NCBI GenBank assembly: GCA_036676355.1
Contig: JAKFDA010000006.1
Coordinates: 1-17,818, forward strand
Direction of reading: 5' to 3'
Source: ZC4RG42 sp036676355
Lineage (GTDB): Bacteria; Pseudomonadota; Gammaproteobacteria; Burkholderiales; SG8-39
Length of the DNA stretch: 17,818 bases
This document shows, piece by piece, positions 7,409 to 14,800 of this stretch. The notes beneath the pieces are model-generated. The model saw only the letters and a program-made list of their open reading frames with translations, was not told the origin of the DNA and ran no database searches. Positions within the stretch are counted from its first letter, which is position 1, and each line of letters starts with the position of its first letter. A program made the position numbers and the translations under genes.

Positions 7409-8170
7409 ATGAACGAACTGCTCGCGCTGAGTACCGACCCGACCGCCTGGGCCGCACTGACGGCATTGGTCGCGATGGAGGTCGTACTCGGGATCGACAA
7501 CCTGATTTTCATCTCGATTCTGACCAACAAGCTGCCCGAGCATCAACGCGCCCGGGCGCGCCGACTCGGGATCGGCGGCGCGCTCGTGCTTCGGCTCGCG
7601 CTGCTCGGCACCGTGGCAATCATCGTGCAACTGACCGAACCGCTGTTCACGATATTCGATCAGGAGTTTTCCTGGCGCGATCTCATTCTCATCGCGGGCG
7701 GTCTCTTTCTGGTATGGAAAGCGACCAAGGAGATTCACCACAACGTCGATACCGACCCGGGCCCGGATCTATTCGACAGCAAGGCGGCTGAATTGACTTT
7801 CGGCGCCGCGATCGGACAGATCCTGCTCCTGGATATGGTTTTTTCCATCGACAGCATCATCACGGCGGTCGGCATGACCGATCACATACCGATCATGGTG
7901 ATCGCCGTGGTCGTGGCGGTCGCCGTGATGATGGTGGCGGCCACGCCACTCTCCAACTTCATAAGTGCCAATCCGACACTCGTCATGCTCGCGCTCGGCT
8001 TTCTGCTGCTGATCGGCACCGTGCTCATCGCCGACGGTTTCGGCGCGCACATTCCCAAGGGGTACATCTATGCGGCAATGGCGTTCTCGGTATTCGTGGA
8101 GACGCTCAACATGATGTCGCGTCGTGCGAGGGCGAAGAAGCGACTCGGCGCGAATACTGCTTCGCCTTAG
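7409..8170 (+). CDS. TerC-family integral membrane protein
   Basis: 253 residues, largely hydrophobic (about seven membrane spans). TerC/Alx-family hallmarks are the two acidic membrane motifs: MEVVLGIDNLIFISIL (E24, D30, N31) and LLDMVFSIDSIITAVGM (D142, D148). Some members of this family (Alx, YkoY, MeeF/MeeY) export Mn2+; others are linked to tellurite resistance. The substrate here is not determined by the sequence, though metal export is the better-supported role. The start at 7409 is chosen because MNELLAL begins the family-like region; upstream codons from 7367 look non-coding. The gene stands alone: divergent from ccmE and convergent with the next gene, with 41 bp between the stops. 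Confidence 0.9.
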   Translation: MNELLALSTDPTAWAALTALVAMEVVLGIDNLIFISILTNKLPEHQRARARRLGIGGALVLRLALLGTVAIIVQLTEPLFTIFDQEFSWRDLILIAGGLFLVWKATKEIHHNVDTDPGPDLFDSKAAELTFGAAIGQILLLDMVFSIDSIITAVGMTDHIPIMVIAVVVAVAVMMVAATPLSNFISANPTLVMLALGFLLLIGTVLIADGFGAHIPKGYIYAAMAFSVFVETLNMMSRRARAKKRLGANTASP

Positions 8171-8211
8171 ACACGTTCCCTGCTCGAACCGCGGCTGATC
8201 CCTTCGTTGCG

Positions 8212-8703
8212 TTAACGATGTGTCAGGGGTTTCCACCCCGGATGGTCGAAATGCTCGCCGTACGCGTTGAGCGTCTGTACCGTCGTCACCGCGCCTTCCT
8301 TGCGAGACGCGGCTGAATCGGCGCTTTTCATTTTCGTAATGCCGTCGCCGAGTTGCGCCAGTACCAGATGCAGTTGTGCATCGGCCGCGGGGTCGAGCTT
8401 GCAGTTGGTGACGACATAAGCCATTTCGGTTTCGATCCTGTCGGCGAGTGTTTTATAGCCCGCCGCATTCAACTTGTCGTCATGAATGGCCGATAACGCG
8501 CCGACCATCGTCGCGCGCATGTTGCCCATACCCTTGCGCAACGGCGCATCGGTTGCCCACTTCTTGCCATGATTCAACTCCAGTTGCGCGCTGCCGTGAC
8601 CATCATGCGAGTGAGCCGCATCGGCAGCCATTGCCCCGCCTGTCCCGGCCAGCGCCAATCCCGCGGTCAGCAACAATACCCAGATCATCTTCCTTGCTTG
8701 CAT
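8212..8703 (-). CDS. Small exported His-rich alpha-helical protein (DnrO-like, function unknown)
   Basis: 163 residues. Signal peptide about 1-27 (KMIWVLLLTAGLALAGTGGAMAA), then a His-rich start of the mature protein (AAHSHDGHGSAQLELNHGKKW) and a mostly helical domain with KGMGNMRATMVGALSAIHDDKL, ADRIETEMAYVVTNCKLDPAADAQLHLVLAQLGDGITKMK and a conserved-looking C-terminus YGEHFDHPGWKPLTHR. From memory it resembles small proteins annotated DnrO in Xanthomonadales relatives; I cannot verify this. A metal- or heme-binding helical bundle is possible but inferred. The second ATG (8703) is preferred over 8709 because AGGAG (complement of 8710-8714) abuts 8709 but is 6 bases from 8703. It lies 66 bp downstream of the OsmC gene, possibly the last gene of the PepSY-regulator-kinase unit. 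Confidence 0.75.
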   Translation of the reverse strand: MQARKMIWVLLLTAGLALAGTGGAMAADAAHSHDGHGSAQLELNHGKKWATDAPLRKGMGNMRATMVGALSAIHDDKLNAAGYKTLADRIETEMAYVVTNCKLDPAADAQLHLVLAQLGDGITKMKSADSAASRKEGAVTTVQTLNAYGEHFDHPGWKPLTHR

Positions 8704-8769
8704 TCTCATCTCCTGCTCTTAATTCGATGCAACAACATCATCAAAGGGTGCGCCGGATTTTGCGCACCG

Positions 8770-9267
8770 TCACTTCAGCACCGCGCCCGTATCGTCTTCC
8801 ACATGCACGACGATCGGAATGCCCGCCTGCACACTCTGCGAGACGGTGCAGAAATCCTCGAACTGACTCAACAGACGATCCAGGTGCTCCAACTGTGCGC
8901 CCGTTCGACCGAGCCGGATGGTCGCATCGATGCCGAGCACGCGCAGTCGATTGCGTTCGTTGCGATCGACGCGGCAAGTCGCCGTCGTGACGATGCCGCC
9001 CGGGTCCTGCTTGAATTTGCCGAAGGCGAACAGCAGGCTCGCGGATACGCAGTTGGCGACGCCGGCGAGCAGCAGTTGTATCGGGCTCGGCCCGGACCCT
9101 GCGCCCAATGGCGCAGGTTCATCGGCTATCAAAGCCGGTAGATCGGCGCCGAAATCCACGGTGAATCGGTAGTTATCGACCTGGGTGATGCTGACTGAAA
9201 CGCTTTCGCTCAATTTGGTTTCCCGTGCGCATGAGGACAACGACGCGCCTTCCGCGTCGCAGTCCAT
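8770..9267 (-). CDS. OsmC/Ohr-family peroxiredoxin-like protein
   Basis: 165 residues of the OsmC fold. The two conserved cysteines that reduce hydroperoxides in this family are present: GVANCVSASLLFAF (C73) and FEDFCTVSQSV (C140), with GSGPSPIQLLLAGVANC typical of the first helix. Expected role: thiol-dependent reduction of organic hydroperoxides, or a related detoxification in the cytoplasm. The start is uncertain: ATG 9267 gives an 18-residue extension, whereas TTG at 9213 would give the more usual LSESVSVSITQ beginning. It lies 57 bp downstream of the kinase gene on the same strand, so it may be cotranscribed and link the regulon to oxidative stress. Confidence 0.88.
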   Translation of the reverse strand: MDCDAEGASLSSCARETKLSESVSVSITQVDNYRFTVDFGADLPALIADEPAPLGAGSGPSPIQLLLAGVANCVSASLLFAFGKFKQDPGGIVTTATCRVDRNERNRLRVLGIDATIRLGRTGAQLEHLDRLLSQFEDFCTVSQSVQAGIPIVVHVEDDTGAVLK

Positions 9268-9324
9268 GCTTTCATGGATTCGAGGGGGCGGATTTGATTT
9301 AGATCGCTCATTGCGCGAATCCGG

Positions 9325-10683
9325 TCAGGCCGCAGGCAGCGTGAGCGTGACGCGCAAGCCGCCTTCGGGCGCTGCGTCGAGTTGCACGTCGCCGCCATAG
9401 AGCCGCGCGAGATCGCGCACGATGGCGAGACCGAGGCCGCTTCCGGGCACCTGCTCGTCAGCGCGCACACCGCGCGTGAACACCGCTTCGCGTTCGGCCG
9501 GCGGCAGCCCGGGACCATCGTCGTCGATCCGGACCGTCAGCGCCTGCCCAGCCGATGAAGCGCCGATGACAACGCGGTGCGATGCCCACTTGCAGGCGTT
9601 GTCGAGCAGATTGCCGAGCATTTCCTGCAAGTCCTGCTCTTCGCCGCGAAAGGCGAGCGCAACCGGAATCGAAGCCGCATCGATTTCCACGTTGCGCGCG
9701 GCGTGCACGCGCTGCATGACTCGAATCAAACCTTCCAGCACGGGCCGCAACGGCGTGCGCAGCCCCGGAACCTCGATGGCGCCGGCGGCGCGCGCCCGTG
9801 CAAGGTGGTAATCGACCTGACGCTGCGCGCCTGCGACCTGTTCGATGACCAGTCGACCGAAATCGTTCCGCTCGCGTGCGGCCGCATTGGCGAGAATCGC
9901 AAGCGGCGTCTTCACCGCATGCGCCAGATTGCCGGCCTGCATGCGTGCGCGCGCAACGACTTCCGCGTCATGATGCAACAGCGTGTTGAGTTCATCGACA
10001 AGCGGCTGCACTTCCTGCGGATAGACGCCTTCGAGGCGCCGCGCGCGGCCATCGCGCACGGCGGCAAGCGCATCGCGCATGCGCCGCAGCGGCATGAGGC
10101 CGAGATAGAGCTGAATCGCCACGAGCGCCAGCAGACCGGCGGCGAGAATCGTCAGCGCGCGGACCAGCAGACCGACGAAGGCAATGACCGGCTCGGTCAT
10201 CGCGCGCTCGTCGGCGGCCACGATCAAGCGATAGGCCTCGTCCGGCCGATCGGCTGGACGGATCATGCGTTCCACCATAACGAGATGCGACGCATCGGGT
10301 CCATCCACGCGGTGCACATGCACCGCACCATCGGTCAGCGCGTCGGCGGGCACGGCGAGCGTGCTGTCCCACAACGAACGCGAACGAAGAATATCGCTTC
10401 CGGTATCGTGCTTCGCGCCGTCGATCTGCCAGTACAAACCGGAATAGGGTTTGCGCAGGCGCGGATCGCTCAGTTCGGCGCGCAGTCGCGGCGTACCGTC
10501 CGCGTCAAATTCGAATACCGCGGCGAGTTGATCGAGGTGGCCCTGCAACTCGGCTTCGAAGCGCGTGGCGACGTGCTGGCGGAACAGATCGCCCAGCACG
10601 AAACCGGTGAGCGACAACGCCACGACAATCCAGATCAAACTGCCGGCGAGCAGGCGCAGTCGTAGAGAGCTGCGCCGACTCAT
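9325..10683 (-). CDS. Sensor histidine kinase, PhoQ-like
   Basis: 452-residue membrane kinase pairing with the regulator just upstream. Layout: membrane helix about 11-32, periplasmic sensor about 33-165, second helix about 168-194, linker/HAMP about 195-245, phosphoacceptor motif NLAHAVKTPLAIL (H255), N-box GNLLDNACKWA (357-367), G1 DDDGPGL (387-393) and G2 GSGLGLAIV (414-422). The AHAVKTPLA H-box and DNACKW N-box resemble PhoQ. The periplasmic domain shows no RExxE iron motif of the BqsS type, so the signal is unknown; acidic residues are scattered (FEAELQGHLDQLAAVFEFDADG). The ATG overlaps the regulator stop (ATGA, 10680-10683). Confidence 0.95.
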   Translation of the reverse strand: MSRRSSLRLRLLAGSLIWIVVALSLTGFVLGDLFRQHVATRFEAELQGHLDQLAAVFEFDADGTPRLRAELSDPRLRKPYSGLYWQIDGAKHDTGSDILRSRSLWDSTLAVPADALTDGAVHVHRVDGPDASHLVMVERMIRPADRPDEAYRLIVAADERAMTEPVIAFVGLLVRALTILAAGLLALVAIQLYLGLMPLRRMRDALAAVRDGRARRLEGVYPQEVQPLVDELNTLLHHDAEVVARARMQAGNLAHAVKTPLAILANAAARERNDFGRLVIEQVAGAQRQVDYHLARARAAGAIEVPGLRTPLRPVLEGLIRVMQRVHAARNVEIDAASIPVALAFRGEEQDLQEMLGNLLDNACKWASHRVVIGASSAGQALTVRIDDDGPGLPPAEREAVFTRGVRADEQVPGSGLGLAIVRDLARLYGGDVQLDAAPEGGLRVTLTLPAA

Positions 10684-11342
10684 GGGCTATCGACGAGTCG
10701 ATAACCGAGGCCGCGCACGGTCTCGATCATTCCCGGCGGCAGCTTCTTGCGCAAGCGACCAATGAAGACTTCGATGGTGTTGGAATCGCGGTCGAAATCC
10801 TGCGCATAGATGTGTTCCGTCAGTTCGGTGCGCGAAATCGCTTCACCGACGTGATGCATCAGATACGCGAGGGTGCGGAACTCGTGGCCGGTGAGTGCGA
10901 CCGAGCGCCCGTCGACGGTCAGCCGACCGCCGCGTGTATCGAGCGCGAGCGGACCGCAGCTGAGCATCGCACTGGCATGGCCGCCCGTGCGGCGGATCAG
11001 CGCGCGCAGGCGCGCGAGCAGCTCTTCCATATGAAAGGGCTTGGTCAAATAGTCGTCCGCACCGGCGTCGATGCCGGCCACTTTCTGATGCCAGTCGTCG
11101 CGCGCCGTAAGGATCAGGACGGGCATGTTGCGCCCCGCCGCACGCCATTTGGCCAGCATGGTAATGCCGTCCATCTGCGGCAGGCCGAGGTCGAGCACGA
11201 CCGCATCGAAAGCGTCCACCGCGCCGAGATGATGGCCGTCGAGCCCGTTATACGCGATGTCGACGGCGTAGCCCGCTTCGGACAGCGCCTCGCGCAACTG
11301 CTCGGCCAGGATCTGCTCGTCCTCCACCACCAGAATGCGCAT
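10680..11342 (-). CDS. OmpR/PhoP-family response regulator
   Basis: 220 residues. Receiver domain 1-118 with acidic pocket E7/D8, phosphorylated D51 (VVLDLGLPQMDG), T79 and K101 (LTKPF); winged-helix DNA-binding domain about 126-217 (LTGHEFRTLAYLM, DSNTIEVFIGRLRKKL, IETVRGLGYRLV). PhoP/QseB/PmrA-like regulators of this subfamily bind tandem half-sites 11 bp apart, which is the arrangement seen twice in this window (11704-11742 and 12908-12946). Its start overlaps the stop of the PepSY gene (TGATG) and its stop overlaps the kinase start, so the three are coupled. Its targets are inferred, not shown. Confidence 0.96.
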   Translation of the reverse strand: MRILVVEDEQILAEQLREALSEAGYAVDIAYNGLDGHHLGAVDAFDAVVLDLGLPQMDGITMLAKWRAAGRNMPVLILTARDDWHQKVAGIDAGADDYLTKPFHMEELLARLRALIRRTGGHASAMLSCGPLALDTRGGRLTVDGRSVALTGHEFRTLAYLMHHVGEAISRTELTEHIYAQDFDRDSNTIEVFIGRLRKKLPPGMIETVRGLGYRLVDSP

Positions 11343-11680
11343 CAGCGTGGCCTCCGTTCCTCGCCACGCCGATCCTTCGCTTCCAGCAGGCTCGCATCGC
11401 GCGCATCGATTTTCAATTTGAGCACCCGGCCGCCGTCCTGCAACAGCTTGATCTCGTACAACCAGCGCTCGTCTTCGCGGTCCAGCTCCACTTCAAGCAC
11501 GCGCCCCGGATAGTCGCGTTCCACCCGATCGAGGATGCGCGACAGCGGCATGACCTCGCCTGCCTCCAACGCGCGACGCGCGCGATCGTGATCGTGCGGT
11601 TCATCCGCACGCACGGCGGCTGCCGCCAGCGCGGCAACGAGCGCAACGACGAAGACCGATTTACGTCGCAAGAGATCCAT
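11342..11680 (-). CDS. PepSY-domain exported protein
   Basis: 112 residues from the ATG at 11680. Signal peptide MDLLRRKSVFVVALVAALAAAAVRA, then an acidic/His patch DEPHDHDRAR and a PepSY-type domain: ALEAGEVMPLSRILDRVERDYPGRVLEVELDREDERWLYEIKLLQDGGRVLKLKIDARDASLLEAKD. Small periplasmic PepSY proteins often sit beside PhoPQ/QseBC-type pairs and are thought to modulate or be controlled by them; a direct role here is inference. It is the first gene of the minus-strand regulatory unit and lies right beside the compound operator. AAGG at complement 11686-11689 is a weak ribosome-binding site. Codons upstream to 11818 cross the operator and are not considered coding. Confidence 0.88.
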   Translation of the reverse strand: MDLLRRKSVFVVALVAALAAAAVRADEPHDHDRARRALEAGEVMPLSRILDRVERDYPGRVLEVELDREDERWLYEIKLLQDGGRVLKLKIDARDASLLEAKDRRGEERRPR

Positions 11681-11703
11681 GCCCGCCTTGTACCAGCCGC
11701 AAG

Positions 11704-11742
11704 CTGAACGACGCATGAATGAAGCTTTCAGCCCCGGTTCAG
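11704..11742. promoter_or_regulatory. Compound operator 1 (divergent PepSY/SHP promoter region)
   Basis: Seen directly: CTGAA (11704-11708), N6, ATGAA (11715-11719), N7, TTCAG (11727-11731), N6, TTCAG (11738-11742). Read outward, each strand carries a direct repeat of TTCA(G/T) with an 11-bp period, so two head-to-head tandem sites face the two divergent genes. The same four half-sites at the same distances recur at 12908-12946. This is the format bound by OmpR-family regulators such as PmrA, PhoP and BqsR. Eleven bases beyond the outer half-sites lie weak -10 candidates: CACACT (11754-11759, plus) and TACAAG (complement 11692-11687, minus). Binding by the 10680-11342 regulator is inferred. 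Confidence 0.7.
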
Positions 11743-11829
11743 CTTGCCGGACACACACTTCGAACCGCTCGCCCATTCGGCAAACCGGCGCCGGCGAACG
11801 GAAGCATGCGGCAAGCAAGGAATGAAATC

Positions 11830-12246
11830 ATGACTAAAGCGACTCGGGCAATGTTCGCCCTATGCATCCTGGGACTCACATCCGCAGTTCATGCGGGGCC
11901 ACGGGAAGACCTTGTATCACGCTACGCGGCGGAAGCGCGAGCCGCGGATCCCGCATTCGCCGGTTTCTCCGCCGCACGCGGCGAAACGCTCCATATCACG
12001 CGTTACGCGAGCGGAAAGGCGGACACGCCTGCGTGCACTTCCTGCCACGGCGATGACCCGCGTGTGGCGGGGCGCACGCGCAGCGGCAAGGCGATCGAAC
12101 CGATGGCCGCATCGGCCTCGACCGAGCGTTATACCGATCCCGCCAAAGCCGAAAAGTGGTTCAAGCGCAACTGCAAGGAAGTGCTGGGGCGCGAATGCAC
12201 GCCGCGCGAAAAAGGCGACTGGCTGGCCTACATGATGAAGCAGTAA
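11830..12246 (+). CDS. SHP-type monoheme cytochrome c (DUF1924)
   Basis: 138 residues: signal peptide about 1-22 (cleavage after AVHA), one heme site CTSCH (69-73) and the DUF1924 C-terminal pattern AGRTRSGKAIEPMA...RYTDPAKAEKWFKRNCKEVLGRECTPREKGDWLAYM. This matches the sphaeroides heme protein (SHP) family, in which an asparagine is the labile sixth heme ligand, allowing O2 and NO binding, next to a disulfide. N114 with C115 and C123 fits that arrangement; assigning them is by analogy. The ATG at 11830 has AAGGA about 9 bases upstream; a start at 11806 is less likely. It begins a plus-strand unit 21 bp before the diheme cytochrome, its usual neighbour. Heme attachment needs the Ccm system encoded nearby. 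Confidence 0.93.
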   Translation: MTKATRAMFALCILGLTSAVHAGPREDLVSRYAAEARAADPAFAGFSAARGETLHITRYASGKADTPACTSCHGDDPRVAGRTRSGKAIEPMAASASTERYTDPAKAEKWFKRNCKEVLGRECTPREKGDWLAYMMKQ

Positions 12247-12267
12247 ACACGCTCGAGGAGCATCACG

Positions 12268-12762
12268 ATGAAGATCACATTTCGACCGGTCGCCGTAGGG
12301 CTGCTGCTCGCCGGAGCCGGGGCGCTGCTGTTCAATGCGGCGAGCGCCGGTGGCGACGATTACTACCCACCCATCACCGACAAGACGACGCTGCAGGAAT
12401 GCGGCAGCTGTCATCTGGCCTTCCCCGCTGCGATGCTGCCCGCTGCATCCTGGCAACGCATGATGGGCGATCTGGAGAATCACTTCGGCGACGACGCAAG
12501 CGTGGACGCCGCCACGGCCAGGCAGATCAGCGGCTACCTGGCCGCGAATGCAGGTGATACGGGCGGCGCACGCTATTCACGCAAGCTGTTGCGCGATGTA
12601 TCGCGCAATGAAGCGCCGTTGCGCATTACCGAATTGCCGAAATGGGTACGTGAGCATCGCGAAGTATCGAAGCGCGAATGGGCAAGCAAGGAGGTCGGGT
12701 CGAAGGCGAACTGCGTAGCGTGTCACGTCGACGCCGAGAAGGGGTACTTCGACGATGACTAG
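12268..12762 (+). CDS. Diheme cytochrome c (DHC family)
   Basis: 164 residues: signal peptide about 1-27, heme sites CGSCH (45-49) and CVACH (149-153). The sequence YYPPITDKTTLQECGSCHLAFPAAMLPAASWQRMMGDLENHFGDDASVD is typical of the Dihaem_cytc (DHC) family, which occurs beside SHP genes and can donate electrons to SHP. GAGGAG (12255-12260) sits 7 bases before the ATG. The C-terminal heme site is followed by an acidic end (AEKGYFDDD). The stop TAG is the first part of dispersed repeat copy 2. Electron donor in this cluster is probably the flavocytochrome downstream instead of the cytochrome b561 found in many SHP clusters. Confidence 0.93.
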   Translation: MKITFRPVAVGLLLAGAGALLFNAASAGGDDYYPPITDKTTLQECGSCHLAFPAAMLPAASWQRMMGDLENHFGDDASVDAATARQISGYLAANAGDTGGARYSRKLLRDVSRNEAPLRITELPKWVREHREVSKREWASKEVGSKANCVACHVDAEKGYFDDD

Positions 12763-12880
12763 GGAATGTCTGATGAAGCGCCGAGGAATCGCGAGTGCGC
12801 GAAGCTGTACGAGCGAGGACAAAGCAATCAATCGCTCATGCGATACGAACTGGCGATCGCCTTGATCAAACAACCTTAAT
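12760..12880 (+). repeat. Dispersed repeat, copy 2 (after the diheme cytochrome gene)
   Basis: Contains the 36-bp block 12788-12823 identical to 1366-1401, with diverged flanks matching copy 1: ACTAGGGAATGTC at the start, then ATGCG, GAACTGGCG and ACCTTAAT towards the end. It has the same orientation as copy 1 and also starts at the stop codon of the upstream gene. Its distal part holds palindromes GGCGATCGCC (12852-12861) and TTGATCAA (12862-12869). CTAGGG at the start (12759-12764 region) has a matching CCCTAG near 12888, a weak hint of inverted ends. No transposase is present; a small non-autonomous element or an RNA-level element is possible. Confidence 0.8.
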
Positions 12881-12907
12881 TAGAGCCCCTAGGTCGAGCG
12901 CGGATTC

Positions 12908-12946
12908 CTGAAGCGCAGATGAACAATCGATTCAGGACCGGTTCAG
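12908..12946. promoter_or_regulatory. Compound operator 2 (upstream of second PepSY / flavocytochrome)
   Basis: CTGAA (12908-12912), N6, ATGAA (12919-12923), N7, TTCAG (12931-12935), N6, TTCAG (12942-12946): the same half-sites and spacings as 11704-11742, including a shared CCGG at the end of the last N6. Its position 65-103 bp before the PepSY start, together with the CAGAAT (12958-12963) 11 bases past the last half-site as a -10 candidate, suggests a second promoter for the PepSY-flavocytochrome pair, under the same regulator. Seen in sequence: the pattern. Inferred: the regulator and direction of control. Confidence 0.7.
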
Positions 12947-13010
12947 CGGCAGCACAACAGAATGGATTCACGGTCGCGATTCGACCGCCACTCACCCAGA
13001 CAGGAGATTC

Positions 13011-13379
13011 ATGATGCGTACGTCGCACATTCTTTCAGCCGTCGTCCTCGGCACCGGATTCGTCGCAGGCGCCGCCACCTTCGCGCCGGCTATAGCACAG
13101 AGCGCGGCGGCTCAGTCCACCGCGCAAGCGCAACAGGGACTCACGATGGGGCAGATTTACGACAAGCTGGTTGCGCAAGGCTTTCGCGACATCGACGAAA
13201 TCGAACGCGAGCGCGACCGCTTCGAAGTCAAGGCCACCAACGCGGAGGGTAAGCGCGTGAAACTCGATGTCGACGCGACGAGCGGAGACATCCTCGACAC
13301 GCGCACCAAAAGCGACAAGCGCGATCGCGCATCCGGCGACACGGACCGTCGCACCACGCGCGACGGCGGCGCCAACTGA
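13011..13379 (+). CDS. PepSY-domain exported protein (second copy type)
   Basis: 122 residues: signal peptide about 1-29 (MMRTSHILSAVVLGTGFVAGAATFAPAIAQ), a low-complexity Ala/Gln linker, then a PepSY domain, LTMGQIYDKLVAQGFRDIDEIERERDRFEVKATNAEGKRVKLDVDATSGDILDTR, and a charged tail rich in K, R and D. AGGAG (13002-13006) precedes tandem ATGs at 13011 and 13014; either may be used. It is preceded by compound operator 2 and followed after 90 bp by the flavocytochrome. PepSY proteins are frequently associated with transmembrane reductases; a periplasmic partner or regulator role is inferred. It shares the domain type with the 11342-11680 protein but little direct sequence. Confidence 0.88.
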   Translation: MMRTSHILSAVVLGTGFVAGAATFAPAIAQSAAAQSTAQAQQGLTMGQIYDKLVAQGFRDIDEIERERDRFEVKATNAEGKRVKLDVDATSGDILDTRTKSDKRDRASGDTDRRTTRDGGAN

Positions 13380-13469
13380 GCGCACGTCGGATTGCGGCGG
13401 AATCGGCATTCCGGCGCCGTCGCCCGAGTTGCATACATCGCCGGAACGATTCCGCACAGGAACGCGATC

Positions 13470-14786
13470 ATGAAACTCCTTCTCGCCGGACTCATCGCGC
13501 TAGTCACGCTCGCCTGGGGCTGGGATCTGCTGTCCACCGGCGGCGCTGCCGCACCCAATCCCTGGATCGTGCGCGAGGAAGCGCTCTACCTCACGGGTCT
13601 CTGGTCCATCACGTTGATGTCACTGGCGATGGTGCTCGCCACACGCCCTGCGTGGCTGGAGCGTCCGCTCGGCGGCATGGACCGCATCTACCGTATTCAC
13701 AAATGGGCCGGCATTCTGGCAGTCAGTTTCGCCGCCGTTCATTGGCTGGTGGAAATGTCCGATGACATCATCAAATCCGTTTACGGCCGGACCGGACGCC
13801 CGGCGGAAGAACATGCCGGCGGCTTCCTCGAATCCATGCGGGATGTAGGTGAGGATCTTGGCGAATGGGCGATTTACGCGCTGCTTATCATGCTCGTGCT
13901 GACGCTTTGGAAACGCTTTCCCTTCAACATCTGGCGCTACCTGCACAAAGCGATGCCGGTGCTCTACCTGATGCTCGCCATTCATGCCGCTTTTCTCGCG
14001 CCGCTCGATTACTGGGCGCAACCGGTTGGAGCGCTGCTTGCCATGTTGCTTGCCGCCGGTTCGGTATCGAGCGTGCAATCGCTGTTCGGCTGGATCGGTC
14101 GCCGACATCAAGTGAGCGGGGCCGTCGAATCGGTGCGCGAATCGGCTCCCGGCATAACCGAAGTGGTATGCCGGCTCGATGAAGGCTGGCGCGGACATCA
14201 AGCCGGTCAGTTCGCGTTCGTCACCTTCGATCGTCCGGAAGGCGCGCACCCCTTCACTATCGCCTGCGCCGACCGGGGCGACCGCTGCATCACATTTCAG
14301 ATCAAGGCGCTCGGCGATTACACGCGCACCCTCGCGCGCCGCCTTCACGCGGGCCAACGCGTCAGCGTCGAAGGCCCGTACGGTCGCTTCGATTTCCGCC
14401 TCAGCACACGCGAATCCAATCAGATCTGGATCGCCGGCGGCATTGGCGTGACGCCTTTTCTGGCATGGCTGGAGTCGTTGCAGGATGCGCCCGCCGAAGC
14501 GCCGACCGTCGATCTCTACTATTGCACCCGCCGTAGAGAGAATGATCCGTTCATCGCGCGTCTCGAAACGCTCTGCGCAACGCTGCCCACGATCCGCCTG
14601 CATGTTCATGGTGGCGATCGCGATGCGCTGACGGCCGAGACACTATACGAGCGCCACGGCAACAATAAGCGCCCGGAAATCTGGTTCTGCGGACCGCGCG
14701 GTTTGGCCGACACGTTACGTAACGGCCTGCGCGAACTGGGCATGAGCTGGACACGCTTCCATCAGGAAGCGTTCGAGATGCGCTAG
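13470..14786 (+). CDS. NOX/ferric-reductase-like flavocytochrome b (FAD/NAD(P)H)
   Basis: 438 residues. N-terminal ferric-reductase transmembrane domain (about 1-208) with two histidine pairs that can bracket two hemes b: H77/H91 (RIHKWAG..AAVHWLVE) and H159/H172 (YLHKAM..LAIHAAF). The 14- and 13-residue spacings are like those of NADPH oxidases. A ferredoxin-reductase-type domain follows: flavin motif HPFT (260-263), GPYGRF (302-307), nucleotide motif GGIGVTPF (323-330) and FCGPRGL (406-412). Expected activity: electron transfer from cytoplasmic NAD(P)H through FAD and hemes to a periplasmic acceptor, plausibly DHC/SHP here. The ATG at 13470 has AGGA about 9 bases upstream; the open frame before it is not family-like. 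Confidence 0.92.
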   Translation: MKLLLAGLIALVTLAWGWDLLSTGGAAAPNPWIVREEALYLTGLWSITLMSLAMVLATRPAWLERPLGGMDRIYRIHKWAGILAVSFAAVHWLVEMSDDIIKSVYGRTGRPAEEHAGGFLESMRDVGEDLGEWAIYALLIMLVLTLWKRFPFNIWRYLHKAMPVLYLMLAIHAAFLAPLDYWAQPVGALLAMLLAAGSVSSVQSLFGWIGRRHQVSGAVESVRESAPGITEVVCRLDEGWRGHQAGQFAFVTFDRPEGAHPFTIACADRGDRCITFQIKALGDYTRTLARRLHAGQRVSVEGPYGRFDFRLSTRESNQIWIAGGIGVTPFLAWLESLQDAPAEAPTVDLYYCTRRRENDPFIARLETLCATLPTIRLHVHGGDRDALTAETLYERHGNNKRPEIWFCGPRGLADTLRNGLRELGMSWTRFHQEAFEMR

Positions 14787-14800
14787 GGGACGTGCCCCGA

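Noticed and set aside
9577..10665. Long plus-strand open frame (362 codons) opposite the histidine kinase
   Set aside because: Arg/His/Gln-rich shadow translation; all kinase motifs are in order on the minus strand.
12862..12869. TTGATCAA as an FNR/Anr box
   Set aside because: The FNR/Anr consensus needs TTGAT-N4-ATCAA; here the arms are fused with no spacer, and the site lies inside the dispersed repeat.
13620..14609. Long minus-strand open frame (329 codons) opposite the flavocytochrome gene
   Set aside because: High-GC DNA produces long antisense frames; this one has no family motifs, and the plus strand carries clear FAD/NAD and heme motifs.
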